Source of the DNA: Bacillota bacterium
Lineage (GTDB): Bacteria; Bacillota; Clostridia; Acetivibrionales; DSM-1351
Reading direction: 5' to 3'
Assembly (NCBI GenBank): GCA_023415305.1
Contig: JAEZKZ010000122.1
Span: 1-64,000 of the forward strand
DNA length: 64,000 nucleotides
The first letter of the stretch is position 1, and each line of letters starts with the position of its first letter. A program made the translations under genes and the position numbers. The notes under the pieces are model-generated. The model was not told where the DNA came from. It did no database searches and saw nothing but the letters and a program-made list of their open reading frames with translations. This document shows, in pieces, positions 52,870-62,385 of this stretch.

Positions 52870-54837
52870 TTATTTTTTTGTTATTGTGAAGGATTTCCAT
52901 ATATCCTCAGCTTCCTTCACAGCTTTGTCTGTTGCCGTGAGTTCGGGAATACTTGTTAAAAAACAGTAGGAATAGTTTCCCGCCTCAAAGCAGTAACATT
53001 TTACTTCTGAGAAGAAATCCAGCTCAACACTCTCAACTTTATATGTATAAACCCTCAGCTGATAACCCTTTTCGGTAACTGAAGTCTGAACAGGAGTAGT
53101 CCCATACACTTTTTTTAAGGTTCTCATAATACCAAACTTTTCCTCATCACTCAACGATTTTAATAGTGAGGAATTCTCAATTGAGTAAACAATAACATTT
53201 GAATTTGAATCAGGATTTGTAAAGGTAACAGAGCTGTCATCATCATTGCCTGCTTTTGTCCAGAACCCCGGAAGCTTTATGCTCCAATTAAAGTTCTTGT
53301 TTATGTACTCGAATAAGTCATCTTTTTGTGATACTCTTACTCCGAGGTTTTTATTATTATATTTTTCTATATCGCTGATCAATGCCTCTTCATTGAACGA
53401 ATAGAAGTTCATGTGGTTAATTGTTTCTATAAATTCATTAATATATTTATCGTGATCACTTTCCGGAAGTTTAACAGTTATCTCGTAGACAAAAGGTCCT
53501 TTGGTAAAATACAGTTCTTCCATAATATAAGCTTTATTGGCCTGTTTTATTCTGAACTTGAGGGATCTCGCATCATTTCCAGCTGCTGTTGTGTAGTCAT
53601 CACCAATAAAATTATATACATTGGGATTAAAACTGTTTTTATATTTTTCAACTATTTTATCTACATATTCATCAAGGGCTTCCCCATCCTTCAAGCTGTT
53701 CATTGTTATTTTCATATAATGAGTGCTATCAAGTCCAAGACAGGTTACCATAGGATCATCATTGGAAAGAACCTTATCCCACTTTGCTGGTACATCAACA
53801 GACCAGGGCAGATATTTTGTGTTCAGGCTTAAGACCAAATAGTTATAGAAACTGGCCTTACCCTGTCTGATTTTTGAAACATCCTCAACACCAATAACAG
53901 CCCCCTTGTAATTGAGACTGAAGGAGTTGACGATATTCTGATAATATTTATCGGTTAATAGTTTTTCTGGAGTAACCGAATTATCATAGGAATTGATAGT
54001 AAAGTAATAAAAGTAATCACCCTTGTCGAAAACCTTGACGAGTAACGATTCGTCAAATTCGGTCAATCTGGTATACTGAAAATACGGAACTGTCGCTTTC
54101 GGATCTATTTCGGCACTTCTTACAGTACTGCTATAAACAATTGTATTATATAGTTCTTGAAGATTCCGGCCTTTTTTGTCCTCAACTGCTATTTCAAAGT
54201 ACAAACTTCTGCTTTCATTAGTAATACCTACCTTGTCTGACTTAAAACTGTTGGATATAATCCTGGATCCTGATGGAATACTTAAGCTCCAGCCAAAGTA
54301 GCTATTACCAACTTTAGGACTGGTGATTCCACCAGTGAGAAAAGATAGGTCGCTTAATGCGCCATCATCTTCCAATACTATCTTTATTGTTCCTTTTTTG
54401 AGGTCACTGGTTACTGTTACAGGAAAATTTGATGATATAAACTCCAGAGGAACCATAGTTGACTTATTCTTTATTACAGGTGCAACGGGCAGCTTTTTTT
54501 TCTCCAGATTGGAAATGTAGTCGGTTGCTCCTACGGTCAATTCCAGGTTCCTTTCCCAGTAAATAATTTCTATTATTTTATCGGACTTTTTAATAACTTC
54601 GGCTCCAATGGCTGTTGTAAACCATTCCAACGGAACCATAAATGTTTTATTTAATATGTAAGGTTTCTCAAGCTTGGTAGCAGTACCGTTTATTTTGGCC
54701 GAGGCACTGCCTGCCTTAAGTTCAAGTACAAGTTTATCGTTATTGACTGCATAAGTATTTAGCAGACAGGTCATCAGTAAAGAAAATATTACAAGTATAC
54801 TTACAAGAGTTTTCCGAATGTTAATAGCATTTTTCAT
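52870..54837 (-). CDS. Secreted protein with stalk-like N-domain and three PsbP-like repeats
   Basis: The 655-residue protein has a signal peptide (about 1-31), a copper-amine-oxidase N-terminal type domain (about 35-155, with the repeated MVPLEW and MVPLEF motifs), and three PsbP-like repeats (about 170-310, 330-485 and 500-655), each with W-S-(I/V)-(P/D)-type starts. Such domains are common in clostridial cell-surface proteins. The role is unknown. A related single-domain protein is at 527-1207. No link to photosynthesis is implied. Confidence 0.78.
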   Translation of the reverse strand: MKNAINIRKTLVSILVIFSLLMTCLLNTYAVNNDKLVLELKAGSASAKINGTATKLEKPYILNKTFMVPLEWFTTAIGAEVIKKSDKIIEIIYWERNLELTVGATDYISNLEKKKLPVAPVIKNKSTMVPLEFISSNFPVTVTSDLKKGTIKIVLEDDGALSDLSFLTGGITSPKVGNSYFGWSLSIPSGSRIISNSFKSDKVGITNESRSLYFEIAVEDKKGRNLQELYNTIVYSSTVRSAEIDPKATVPYFQYTRLTEFDESLLVKVFDKGDYFYYFTINSYDNSVTPEKLLTDKYYQNIVNSFSLNYKGAVIGVEDVSKIRQGKASFYNYLVLSLNTKYLPWSVDVPAKWDKVLSNDDPMVTCLGLDSTHYMKITMNSLKDGEALDEYVDKIVEKYKNSFNPNVYNFIGDDYTTAAGNDARSLKFRIKQANKAYIMEELYFTKGPFVYEITVKLPESDHDKYINEFIETINHMNFYSFNEEALISDIEKYNNKNLGVRVSQKDDLFEYINKNFNWSIKLPGFWTKAGNDDDSSVTFTNPDSNSNVIVYSIENSSLLKSLSDEEKFGIMRTLKKVYGTTPVQTSVTEKGYQLRVYTYKVESVELDFFSEVKCYCFEAGNYSYCFLTSIPELTATDKAVKEAEDIWKSFTITKK

Positions 54838-54866
54838 ATAAGCACATCCTTATTTAACTAATATAA

Positions 54867-55994
54867 TTACTTTTCACCGAAAACAACATTAACATTCAGT
54901 TGTTTGCCGTCCCGAACCAATTTAAACTTTGCCTTGTCACCGGGCAAATATTTTTTCATTTCCTCGTTATAATCAATTATTGAATTAACCTTTACATCAT
55001 TTACAGAAAGCAGCTTGTCATCAATCTGTATGTCGTATTGTTCGGCAGGAGAATTTGATATTATGTCCCGTATAGTCAAGCCTTCAACAGCACTGGGTAA
55101 ACCATACTGGGAGGTTATGCTTTCAGAGAAGACTATTCCCATGTAAGGCCTCTTGATTTTTCCGAACTTCTCAAAATGACTTATTGCATACTTAACAGTA
55201 TCAACCGGGATGGAAAAATTCAAGCCTTCAACACCAAAACCTATTAGTTTAACCGAATTAATTCCAATTACCTGTCCCTTCATATTAACCAGAGGCCCTC
55301 CGCTGTTACCGCCGTTTATTGCTGCATCTGACTGGATAAACTTATATTCACCGTCGGTTGACCGATTCATACCGCTAATTATACCTTTTGTAGCGGAATT
55401 TCTTAAATTAAAGGATAAAGGTGTTCCAATAGCAACTACCTCCTGCCCCACCTTAACGCTTGACATATCTCCAAAAACTGCCGGAGTAAGCCCTCCCTTA
55501 TCGATTTTTATTACCGCCAGGTCCAGACTGTCGTCAATAGCTTTTAATCGAGCTTTATAGGCTTTACTGTTGGAAAGAACAACAACTATAGAATCCATTT
55601 CCTTTACAACATGTGCATTTGTTATTATGTATCCGTCGCTTCTGTAAATAACCCCGGTGCCAAAAATAAGATTGTCTGTATAATCACTGTAATCATAACT
55701 GCTTTCTTTAAGTTTTCCAATTATTCCGACAACGGAAGGGCTGACTTTGTCAACTATACCCGTTATTCTGTCAGAATTATTTATTTCTATTGTCGTATCA
55801 GTCCTGGTAACGGTAAATCCTTCAAGATTATTCCTGAGACTGTCAACAAGAACATATTCCTTGCCATTAATTACCTTTACTGCATTATTTATCTGTTTCC
55901 CGTCAATCTTCAGGTTTTTATCATTTGCAGCATATGTACCTGACGTCATTAAAACAATTGCAACTGCAAGACAAACTCCTCTAAGTATATTCTT
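54867..55994 (-). CDS. Secreted HtrA-like serine protease
   Basis: The 375-residue protein has a signal peptide (about 1-23), a short copper-amine-oxidase N-type segment, an S1C protease domain with His (ITNAHVVK), Asp (DDSLDLAVIK) and Ser (GGNSGGPLVN), then a PDZ domain (about 280-370). Unlike the protease at 8899-10557 it has no transmembrane anchor after a long cytoplasmic part. GGAGG lies upstream of ATG 55994; the open frame runs 26 codons further without signal-peptide character. Confidence 0.9.
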   Translation of the reverse strand, partial: KNILRGVCLAVAIVLMTSGTYAANDKNLKIDGKQINNAVKVINGKEYVLVDSLRNNLEGFTVTRTDTTIEINNSDRITGIVDKVSPSVVGIIGKLKESSYDYSDYTDNLIFGTGVIYRSDGYIITNAHVVKEMDSIVVVLSNSKAYKARLKAIDDSLDLAVIKIDKGGLTPAVFGDMSSVKVGQEVVAIGTPLSFNLRNSATKGIISGMNRSTDGEYKFIQSDAAINGGNSGGPLVNMKGQVIGINSVKLIGFGVEGLNFSIPVDTVKYAISHFEKFGKIKRPYMGIVFSESITSQYGLPSAVEGLTIRDIISNSPAEQYDIQIDDKLLSVNDVKVNSIIDYNEEMKKYLPGDKAKFKLVRDGKQLNVNVVFGEK

Positions 55995-56161
55995 CATTTC
56001 TCTCAACCTTCCTCCAAAGTCGGGCTTTATTTCGATTAAAGTTATTTGATTTCCAGACTTCCATTTTACCATTTTGGGAGAGTCAGTTCAAATGAATTTA
56101 CTTTCTGGAAATATTTAAAGTTTCAGCTTGCAACGATAGCAAATTAACCGTAAATCAATTC

Positions 56162-56701
56162 TTAAAACAGCTCGGCTCGGTATAATGCTGTATAAGTCAG
56201 CTTATTATTAATTCTTGCGCTTTCCATAAGGGATATGGAATTTACCATTATGGTCGGGCTGCTTATAGAAGTTTTTGCAATATCCACGGCTGCTTCTACA
56301 ATTCGTACCTCTCTGGCAAGAGTGATATGCGGACTATAGGCTCTATCCTCCTTTTGATATCCATTCTTTTCAAGAGAAATCTCAAGCCTTTGATATAAGT
56401 GCTGTAATTCAATGCTCCTATCAAGTCCTGCCCATATAATTTTTTTATTACCCTTATTAAACGACCCGGTATTATCCAATCTGAGTTCAAATTGAGAAGT
56501 GGCAGCTGCTACTTCCTTTAGAACATTTTTTAGAATTTCAACCTGCCGGAGATTCTGCTCACCAATAAACCTTAAAGTCAAATGAAAATTCTCACGAAGT
56601 GAAAAGTTGCCTCCAATACAATACTTTCTCATATCCTGTTGAAGGGAGAATAAATAATCCTTAATCCCGTTATTAAACTCTATCGCAAAAAATACTCTCA
56701 T
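56162..56701 (-). CDS. thpR: RNA 2',3'-cyclic phosphodiesterase (2H family)
   Basis: The 179-residue protein starts MRVFFAIEF and has two HxTx motifs, NFHLTLRFIGE and SPHITLARE, which define the 2H superfamily; formerly called 2'-5' RNA ligase. GGAGG lies before ATG 56701. Role in RNA end processing is family knowledge. Confidence 0.92.
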   Translation of the reverse strand: MRVFFAIEFNNGIKDYLFSLQQDMRKYCIGGNFSLRENFHLTLRFIGEQNLRQVEILKNVLKEVAAATSQFELRLDNTGSFNKGNKKIIWAGLDRSIELQHLYQRLEISLEKNGYQKEDRAYSPHITLAREVRIVEAAVDIAKTSISSPTIMVNSISLMESARINNKLTYTALYRAELF

Positions 56702-56851
56702 TATGTGCCTCCGTTTAATGTATACCAATATTTAATCCAAGACTAAGTTTTTTGATTACCTGGTTTATTATGTGGTATAGTTATAATATAATTTTTAGAA
56801 CAACAAATATACAATATATATTATAAATAACGACCAAGGAGGAATTATACA

Positions 56852-57184
56852 ATGTTTTATGAAATTAGATTTCAAACAGGTGAGATGTCACAAATAATAG
56901 ATGAAATGAAAAAAGGTAATATCCCCTGCATGGATGTAAATGACGATGATGAAATGAACTGGTTTATTAAACAGCTGGAAACCAAAGGAATTTACAAGGT
57001 TGAAGATCTGCCCTATGATAGAGATGCACGCGATGGTGTAAAAGAACCGGAATTCGAGTACAGAATTGCATTTTATACCTCACCTGTCAGGGCTTCTGAC
57101 CTTAACGGAAAAACGCCAATGTACATAGATTTTTATTTTGAACCTATCATAGAAAGAACCTATGACCCCGTAGGGGAAATGTAA
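56852..57184 (+). CDS. Uncharacterised 110-residue protein
   Basis: A soluble protein with alternating beta strands and helices, with no signal or membrane segment. It begins MFYEIRFQTGEMSQIIDEM and ends with YIDFYFEPIIERTYDPVGEM. AAGGAGG lies about nine bases before the ATG, so expression is likely. No family was recognised. A family-2 dispersed repeat begins three bases after its stop. Confidence 0.7.
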   Translation: MFYEIRFQTGEMSQIIDEMKKGNIPCMDVNDDDEMNWFIKQLETKGIYKVEDLPYDRDARDGVKEPEFEYRIAFYTSPVRASDLNGKTPMYIDFYFEPIIERTYDPVGEM

Positions 57185-57187
57185 TCC

Positions 57188-57296
57188 TCAAGAAACTTGC
57201 TTCGCCAAGCTGTTTGGTGCCCGTTCCAACTACTCTGTCATTACTCACAAATTATCTTGTTTGCCAGGGGGCACTACTGCCCCCTTCATCGAGAAA
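57188..57296. repeat. GC-rich dispersed repeat, family 2, copy 2
   Basis: This copy matches 26107-26213, including GTGCCCGTTCC, CAAATTATCTTGTTT and the GGGGGCACTACTGCCCCC hairpin; a few bases (AACTACT) are inserted after GTTCC. It starts three bases past the preceding stop codon. Confidence 0.85.
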
Positions 57297-57337
57297 ACCT
57301 TCGTTGGCTCCTAAAGTTTTAACTGTCTACAAACTAC

Positions 57338-58459
57338 CTACCTTGAGCACACTGCAGTTATTGTTATATCCCCGTTGACCCCTGCTATGGGAACAGATGT
57401 CGCACCATTTTTTAATTCCAGCGTGTGTTTTACACTTTTACCTATTGTCAGTACTATAGTTTTCGGCGGCTTGTAACCTTTGTCAGGTGTTACGGTCACC
57501 TTATATTCACCGTCTGAAACCACGTACGCAGACTTTCCTTTTACAACATTTGAATTGACTTTATAAGGAACTTTTCTATTCACTTCATAAAACATAAGTG
57601 TATAAATTACTTCGTGCCCTTTCTTTGTGGGATGAGGATCAAAAGATTTTCCGCTTTGCGCATTGATCAGCTGAATATCTTTTCCCGCTTTTGCAAATGC
57701 AGAGTAAACATCTGCTACCTGGTAATTCTTACCATTGTCCGAAGCCTTAATGATTTCTGTGTTCATAGATAAGATAGCTTTATTTATGGTATCGGGTAAA
57801 ATAAAATCAAAAGGGTTATAAATGGTCTGTACAATAATTTTTGCCTTTGGGTTTAAAGCCTTCAATGTATTAATTATTTTTTTAAAATCTCCGCTATTAT
57901 GTAATTTTTCATTTCCTGAAAATACCTCTGCGCCCTGGGAGACGTTTGCTTTAAGTTTCTCTAATGCGTCTTGATTAAAAAGCAGGCTAAAAACGGCCTT
58001 CTGAATATCGGAAGCATCTGCATTAAATATATTTTTTCCATTTCCAATTCCATCATTTACCGAGTTTAATAATGGAATAAAGATGTTATTGCCGCCTATC
58101 GTAAGTGAAATAAGGCTTGCTTCTTTTATCCGTGCTACTTCTGTCTTTTGATCCTTTGTAACAGGATTGCTTATTGCCTTAAGGAAAGCTGTACTGTCAA
58201 TCCCTTCAATTCCCAGGTTTATTGTCTTAATGCCCTGTGCCTTACCAAGTCTTGTAACGTAATTATCGAGGCTGTTTCTATTTCTTACATCATTGTTTGT
58301 AAAGCTTGCAAGTCCATAACCCGATGTAATAGAGTCTCCTAATGCAACATACAATGCTTTTTCCGATGCTGCCGCACCTATAGAACCGATCAAGGAGCTC
58401 CAGCTTAAACATATAATAACCAAGCACAATAATAGTGTAATAATTTTTTTAACAGTCAT
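57338..58459 (-). CDS. Secreted SGNH/GDSL hydrolase
   Basis: The 373-residue protein has a signal peptide (about 1-32), the nucleophile block ALGDSITSGYG, the oxyanion TIGGNNIF, and the C-terminal catalytic Asp-His in SFDPHPTKKGHE. An extra beta-rich C-terminal domain (about 285-373) ends AGVNGDITITAV. It likely hydrolyses an ester of a polymer or lipid outside the cell; substrate unknown. Confidence 0.88.
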   Translation of the reverse strand: MTVKKIITLLLCLVIICLSWSSLIGSIGAAASEKALYVALGDSITSGYGLASFTNNDVRNRNSLDNYVTRLGKAQGIKTINLGIEGIDSTAFLKAISNPVTKDQKTEVARIKEASLISLTIGGNNIFIPLLNSVNDGIGNGKNIFNADASDIQKAVFSLLFNQDALEKLKANVSQGAEVFSGNEKLHNSGDFKKIINTLKALNPKAKIIVQTIYNPFDFILPDTINKAILSMNTEIIKASDNGKNYQVADVYSAFAKAGKDIQLINAQSGKSFDPHPTKKGHEVIYTLMFYEVNRKVPYKVNSNVVKGKSAYVVSDGEYKVTVTPDKGYKPPKTIVLTIGKSVKHTLELKNGATSVPIAGVNGDITITAVCSR

Positions 58460-58586
58460 ACGAACCCCCGTGATGTATAATAAGTCGCCTTGTTATATTA
58501 ATTATACCCTTGCGTAAGAGAAAGTTCAAATAAACAAGGGGGTGTCGCATAACTATAAGATTTATATATTTTGAAAACACTCGTAC

Positions 58587-58718
58587 TATTGTACTCCCGA
58601 ACAGCTCATAGAAATGTGACGCACACAAAACAGTTAGAGGAATTCTCTTGTCATAGAATTCCTCTAACTGTTTTTAAACATTCTTCCACATTTTTATGAG
58701 TTGTCCTCGCGTACAATA
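58587..58718. repeat. Palindromic dispersed repeat, family 1, copy 2
   Basis: This 132-bp copy has the layout of 23561-23691. Termini are TATTGTAC / GTACAATA, and the central hairpin is ACAGTTAGAGGAATTCT / AGAATTCCTCTAACTGT. Differences from copy 1 fall on both sides of the stems and keep pairing. It sits 65 bp after the stop of the minus-strand nucleotidyltransferase gene. Confidence 0.85.
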
Positions 58719-58783
58719 ACTTTGGTTATAACATACATCAATCTATATTGTTGTGCAACAGCATCCTTTATTAAAATCAAATA

Positions 58784-61255
58784 TCAGCTGCTGCTAACAT
58801 TATCCTGGCTTATTGACTTAACCTTATTCACATATATATCTGTGAGTTCGTTGGTATATTCTTCAGAAAACCCCTCACTTATAACCCTGCATACAGGTTT
58901 TTCAGCATCAGGAAGCACTAATACCCAACCCTTGTCACCAAATATCTTAACACCCTCTGTGGTTTCTATCTTGTCTTGGTCATTTTCTTCAATGATGGCC
59001 CTTATAACCTTTCCTTTTGCTGACCATGGGCATTTTACCTCTTTTTTAAGAATATGAAAATCTGGTATCATGTCTACCAATTGGTCAAGCCTTACCCTAT
59101 GTTGAGACATATAGTCAATAATTTTTACTAAACCGGCAACTGCATCAAAGTTCATAGAGAAAAAATCCATACTCATTTCATCACTGGTACATAGCATTTT
59201 TTTCATTATTTCCTGGGTAGAAGTTTTTGTCCTTATCACAGTTCCCTCATGTTCTCTAGCCATTCTTTCAATAACACTGCTTGTATTTAAAGGGACCACA
59301 ACAGTATTTCCTCTGGTGGACTTCAAATGGATAAGACTTATGAGCGCCATAAACAAATCATCTGAAATCACCCTGCCTTTAGCATCAACAAGCATCATTT
59401 TCTCACTGGAGCTTTCGAAATAAACTCCAATATCGAATTTATCCTGTTTTACAGCCGAAGTAAGCAATTTTATCTCGGAAAACATGCTTTCATTTCTTCT
59501 ATAATGACCATACTGCTTTGAATCAATAAAGCTGTAATCACAATCCAGCTCGCTCAGAATTCTATCTAAAACCTTCTTAACAAGCTTGGATTTAGCGATA
59601 ATTGCCAGGTTGTAATCATGAGTCTTTGACCGAACGCTGTTTAAAATACTCTGACTGTAATAAACACTATGCTCAGGGATAATCACAACAGGTTTGACGT
59701 CACCGGGCATGCACCTTATAAAATCTTCTCTAATAAAGGTGTTCTCAATTTTGCGTTCTTCTCCCCTTTCGATATTGCTTCCGATATTATTCAGTATATC
59801 AATAACAAGCATATCCTGTTCCTGACCTGATGCTGTGATATGGATACCTCCGTTAAGGCCGTAAAATCTTATTGCAGATCTTGTTACCGGGAGCAGAGTT
59901 GTCCCAATATCATATACTTCGACACCGGTAGAGAGCAAACCTGATATCAGCGAATTCTTTAGCATTTTTAAAGCATCAATATCATCACAGCTTACACCTA
60001 TTTTTGCATCCTTCTTGCAGATTGAGCCATAGGTGGCTCCAAGCCTGGAAACAAATTCAGGAGTAATATCTACATTTATTTCACCTAAAATCCCCCTATT
60101 TCCAAAAAGGTTTTTAGTAAATTTTGAACCCCATACCAAATTTGTGCATACGTCAGTATCATAATCTATATTTTTATTAGGCCAGATTTTTACACCCGGC
60201 TTAACAGTGGCGTGTTTACCCATAATACAATTATCTCCTACAACAGAACCTTCAAAAGCAGATGCTCTTGAATTAATCTGAACCTTGTTACAGAGAACAC
60301 TGCCCCTTATTTGGGCATGTCCCTTTAACACGCAACCTTTCCATGTTATGCTCTTCTTTACTGAACTGCCCTCAAACAGATGATTGTTATCTCCGATTAC
60401 AGTGTAGCTCCCAATGTTGCAGCCTTCTCTTATAATAGTGTTTTTTCCGATAAAAACAGGAGGTTTTATGCTTGCCTCCCTCGAAATTACTGCACCATCA
60501 CCAGCCCAGACCCCCTGGCGGATTTCTTTTGCATCTATTCTTATGTCTACTTTTTTATCCAATATATCGTTGTGTACACAAACGTAAGCTTCCAGGTCTC
60601 CAATATCACACCAATAATCCTCTGTAATAAACCCGAACATGGGGCGGTTTTCCTTCAATAGTTCCGGGAAAACATCCTTACTGAAATCAAACATCTGATT
60701 AGGCTTTATATAATTCAGTATCTCCGGATTCAGGACATAAATCCCGGTATTCACTGTATCACTGAATACCTCACCCCAGCTTGGTTTTTCCAGAAAACGT
60801 GTTATTTTCCCTGCTTTATCGGTAACAACGACACCATATTCTATAGGGCTTTCAACTCTTTTGAGCACAAGTGTCGCAACCGCCTCCCTATTCCAGTGAA
60901 AAGCAAGTGCCTTATCAAGATTTATATCTGTCAACGCATCGCCACTTATAACGATAAAAGTTTCATCCAGAAATTCTTCTGCATTTTTTACACTGCCAGC
61001 TGTACCCAAAGGAACATCTTCGGTAAAATAATTCAAGTTTACTCCAAACTCACTTCCATCACCAAAATAGTCTTTAATAATTTCGGGCATATACTGAAGG
61101 GTAACTGCAATATCTCTAATACCATACTTTTTCAATAATTCAATTATGTGTTCCATCACTGGCCTATTAGCAATTGGTACCATAGGCTTAGGACGATTAC
61201 AGGTTAACGGTCTTAAGCGTGACCCTTCACCGCCTGCCATAATCACAGCTTTCAT
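58784..61255 (-). CDS. Nucleotidyltransferase / degenerate phosphomannomutase fusion
   Basis: From ATG 61255 the protein has 823 residues. The N-terminal sugar-1-phosphate nucleotidyltransferase domain (about 1-235) has MAGGEGSRLRPLTCNRPKPM and GDALTDI. A left-handed beta-helix (about 245-365) follows, with ICG-like hexapeptide repeats. The C-terminal phosphomannomutase-like domain (about 375-820) lacks key residues: TASHNP is TASGQE, and the DGDxDR metal loop is ESSSEK. It is likely GDP-mannose or UDP/GDP-sugar making through the N-terminus only. AAAGGATGG precedes the ATG. Confidence 0.87.
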   Translation of the reverse strand: MKAVIMAGGEGSRLRPLTCNRPKPMVPIANRPVMEHIIELLKKYGIRDIAVTLQYMPEIIKDYFGDGSEFGVNLNYFTEDVPLGTAGSVKNAEEFLDETFIVISGDALTDINLDKALAFHWNREAVATLVLKRVESPIEYGVVVTDKAGKITRFLEKPSWGEVFSDTVNTGIYVLNPEILNYIKPNQMFDFSKDVFPELLKENRPMFGFITEDYWCDIGDLEAYVCVHNDILDKKVDIRIDAKEIRQGVWAGDGAVISREASIKPPVFIGKNTIIREGCNIGSYTVIGDNNHLFEGSSVKKSITWKGCVLKGHAQIRGSVLCNKVQINSRASAFEGSVVGDNCIMGKHATVKPGVKIWPNKNIDYDTDVCTNLVWGSKFTKNLFGNRGILGEINVDITPEFVSRLGATYGSICKKDAKIGVSCDDIDALKMLKNSLISGLLSTGVEVYDIGTTLLPVTRSAIRFYGLNGGIHITASGQEQDMLVIDILNNIGSNIERGEERKIENTFIREDFIRCMPGDVKPVVIIPEHSVYYSQSILNSVRSKTHDYNLAIIAKSKLVKKVLDRILSELDCDYSFIDSKQYGHYRRNESMFSEIKLLTSAVKQDKFDIGVYFESSSEKMMLVDAKGRVISDDLFMALISLIHLKSTRGNTVVVPLNTSSVIERMAREHEGTVIRTKTSTQEIMKKMLCTSDEMSMDFFSMNFDAVAGLVKIIDYMSQHRVRLDQLVDMIPDFHILKKEVKCPWSAKGKVIRAIIEENDQDKIETTEGVKIFGDKGWVLVLPDAEKPVCRVISEGFSEEYTNELTDIYVNKVKSISQDNVSSS

Positions 61256-61487
61256 CAGATCCATCCTTTCACATTTTTGATGTAATAGTTAAACTGTACA
61301 GCGAAATAAAGTGCATTTGATGAAATCCAAGGTTCAACTGATTAATAAAAAGTTGTCACAACCTGATTTATTTTATTATTTTTACCTTAACGAAAAAATC
61401 TATTCGATATGATTTTATTGAAAATTTAGATAATAGATTAAACTATACGAATAAACAATGTAAGCATAAATATTTTTATGAAATAGT

Positions 61488-62045
61488 CTATATAAACATA
61501 CCGTGGCCCAGAAAATCTGAAAGAGTTTTTGCCATCTCTTCGGGCTCAATTCGTGCATCATCTTTTATCCATTCAAACAAAATATTCCAAAAACCACCTA
61601 TTTTAAATGCCAAACCATATTTATAGTCATGCTGAATACTATTTGATATTTCAGGTTTTAACATGGCATATAACTTTGACAAATACTGATTATAGGAATT
61701 TAAAATGTAAATTTGTAAATTATTCTTATGGATTACATTTAAGAAGTCAATGTGTTTTTCCCAAAATTTGAAATATTTATAAGTAACAGTCGAAATCGAT
61801 AGTTCCTTTTGTGATGATATGTCTTCAAAATATTCTTTACTTAAGATATCAATATAATAGATTAACAACTCATCCTTACTATTAAAATGCCTGTAAAAAG
61901 TTCTCCTGTCCAACTGGGCTGATTCAGCAATTTCCTTGATGGAAATACTACTGAAGTTTTTGTCTTGCATAAGTTTTAGAAGTGCGTTTACTAACCAGCT
62001 CTTTGATTGAATTGTAAGGGGATTTATTTTTTGTGTCATTTTCAA
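61488..62045 (-). CDS. TetR-family regulator
   Basis: The 185-residue protein has an N-terminal helix-turn-helix with FSSISIKEIAESAQLDRRTFYRHFNSKDEL and an all-helical ligand domain. It is divergent from the flavoprotein gene at 62386. A perfect palindrome at 62143-62158 between the genes is the likely operator, so it probably represses that gene. The ligand is unknown. Confidence 0.9.
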   Translation of the reverse strand: MKMTQKINPLTIQSKSWLVNALLKLMQDKNFSSISIKEIAESAQLDRRTFYRHFNSKDELLIYYIDILSKEYFEDISSQKELSISTVTYKYFKFWEKHIDFLNVIHKNNLQIYILNSYNQYLSKLYAMLKPEISNSIQHDYKYGLAFKIGGFWNILFEWIKDDARIEPEEMAKTLSDFLGHGMFI

Positions 62046-62100
62046 CTCTCCTTTTAAAATGTCACATATTAAATGTGTTTGTAGCAGTTTATCAGTTATG

Positions 62101-62158
62101 TTGACTTAGTATTTGAGATTTATTATACTATGAATTACCAATTGTCACAAATGTGACA
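62101..62158 (+). promoter_or_regulatory. Promoter and TetR operator for the flavoprotein gene
   Basis: TTGACT (62101-62106) and TATACT (62124-62129) are 17 bases apart. TGTCACA-AA-TGTGACA, a perfect 7-2-7 palindrome (62143-62158), lies just after the expected start site. A weaker related site (GTCACAT...ATGTG) is near 62060-62077 before the TetR gene. The leader to 62385 otherwise shows nothing. Confidence 0.75.
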
Positions 62159-62385
62159 TTGTACAAAGTTTTAATTCAATTGGTTTTTGGTGACTTAGTT
62201 TGAAAGAATCACCGGATGTGCAGATTGAAAAACCGTGCATAGTCAAAGCTTATTCTAGATAAGGATTTCCTAGTATGTGATTTATGCTCTTCATGAAGCT
62301 TACCCCAAAGGCCTGTTAACAGTGTTTGGTGAACACTTTCATTAAATTTTGTGCCTTGAGCACAACGAAAGGAATGAGACTTAAA

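Noticed and set aside
54867..55994. Calling the two HtrA-like proteases a recent duplication
   Set aside because: They differ in N-terminal architecture, signal type and sequence around the triad; they are distant paralogues.
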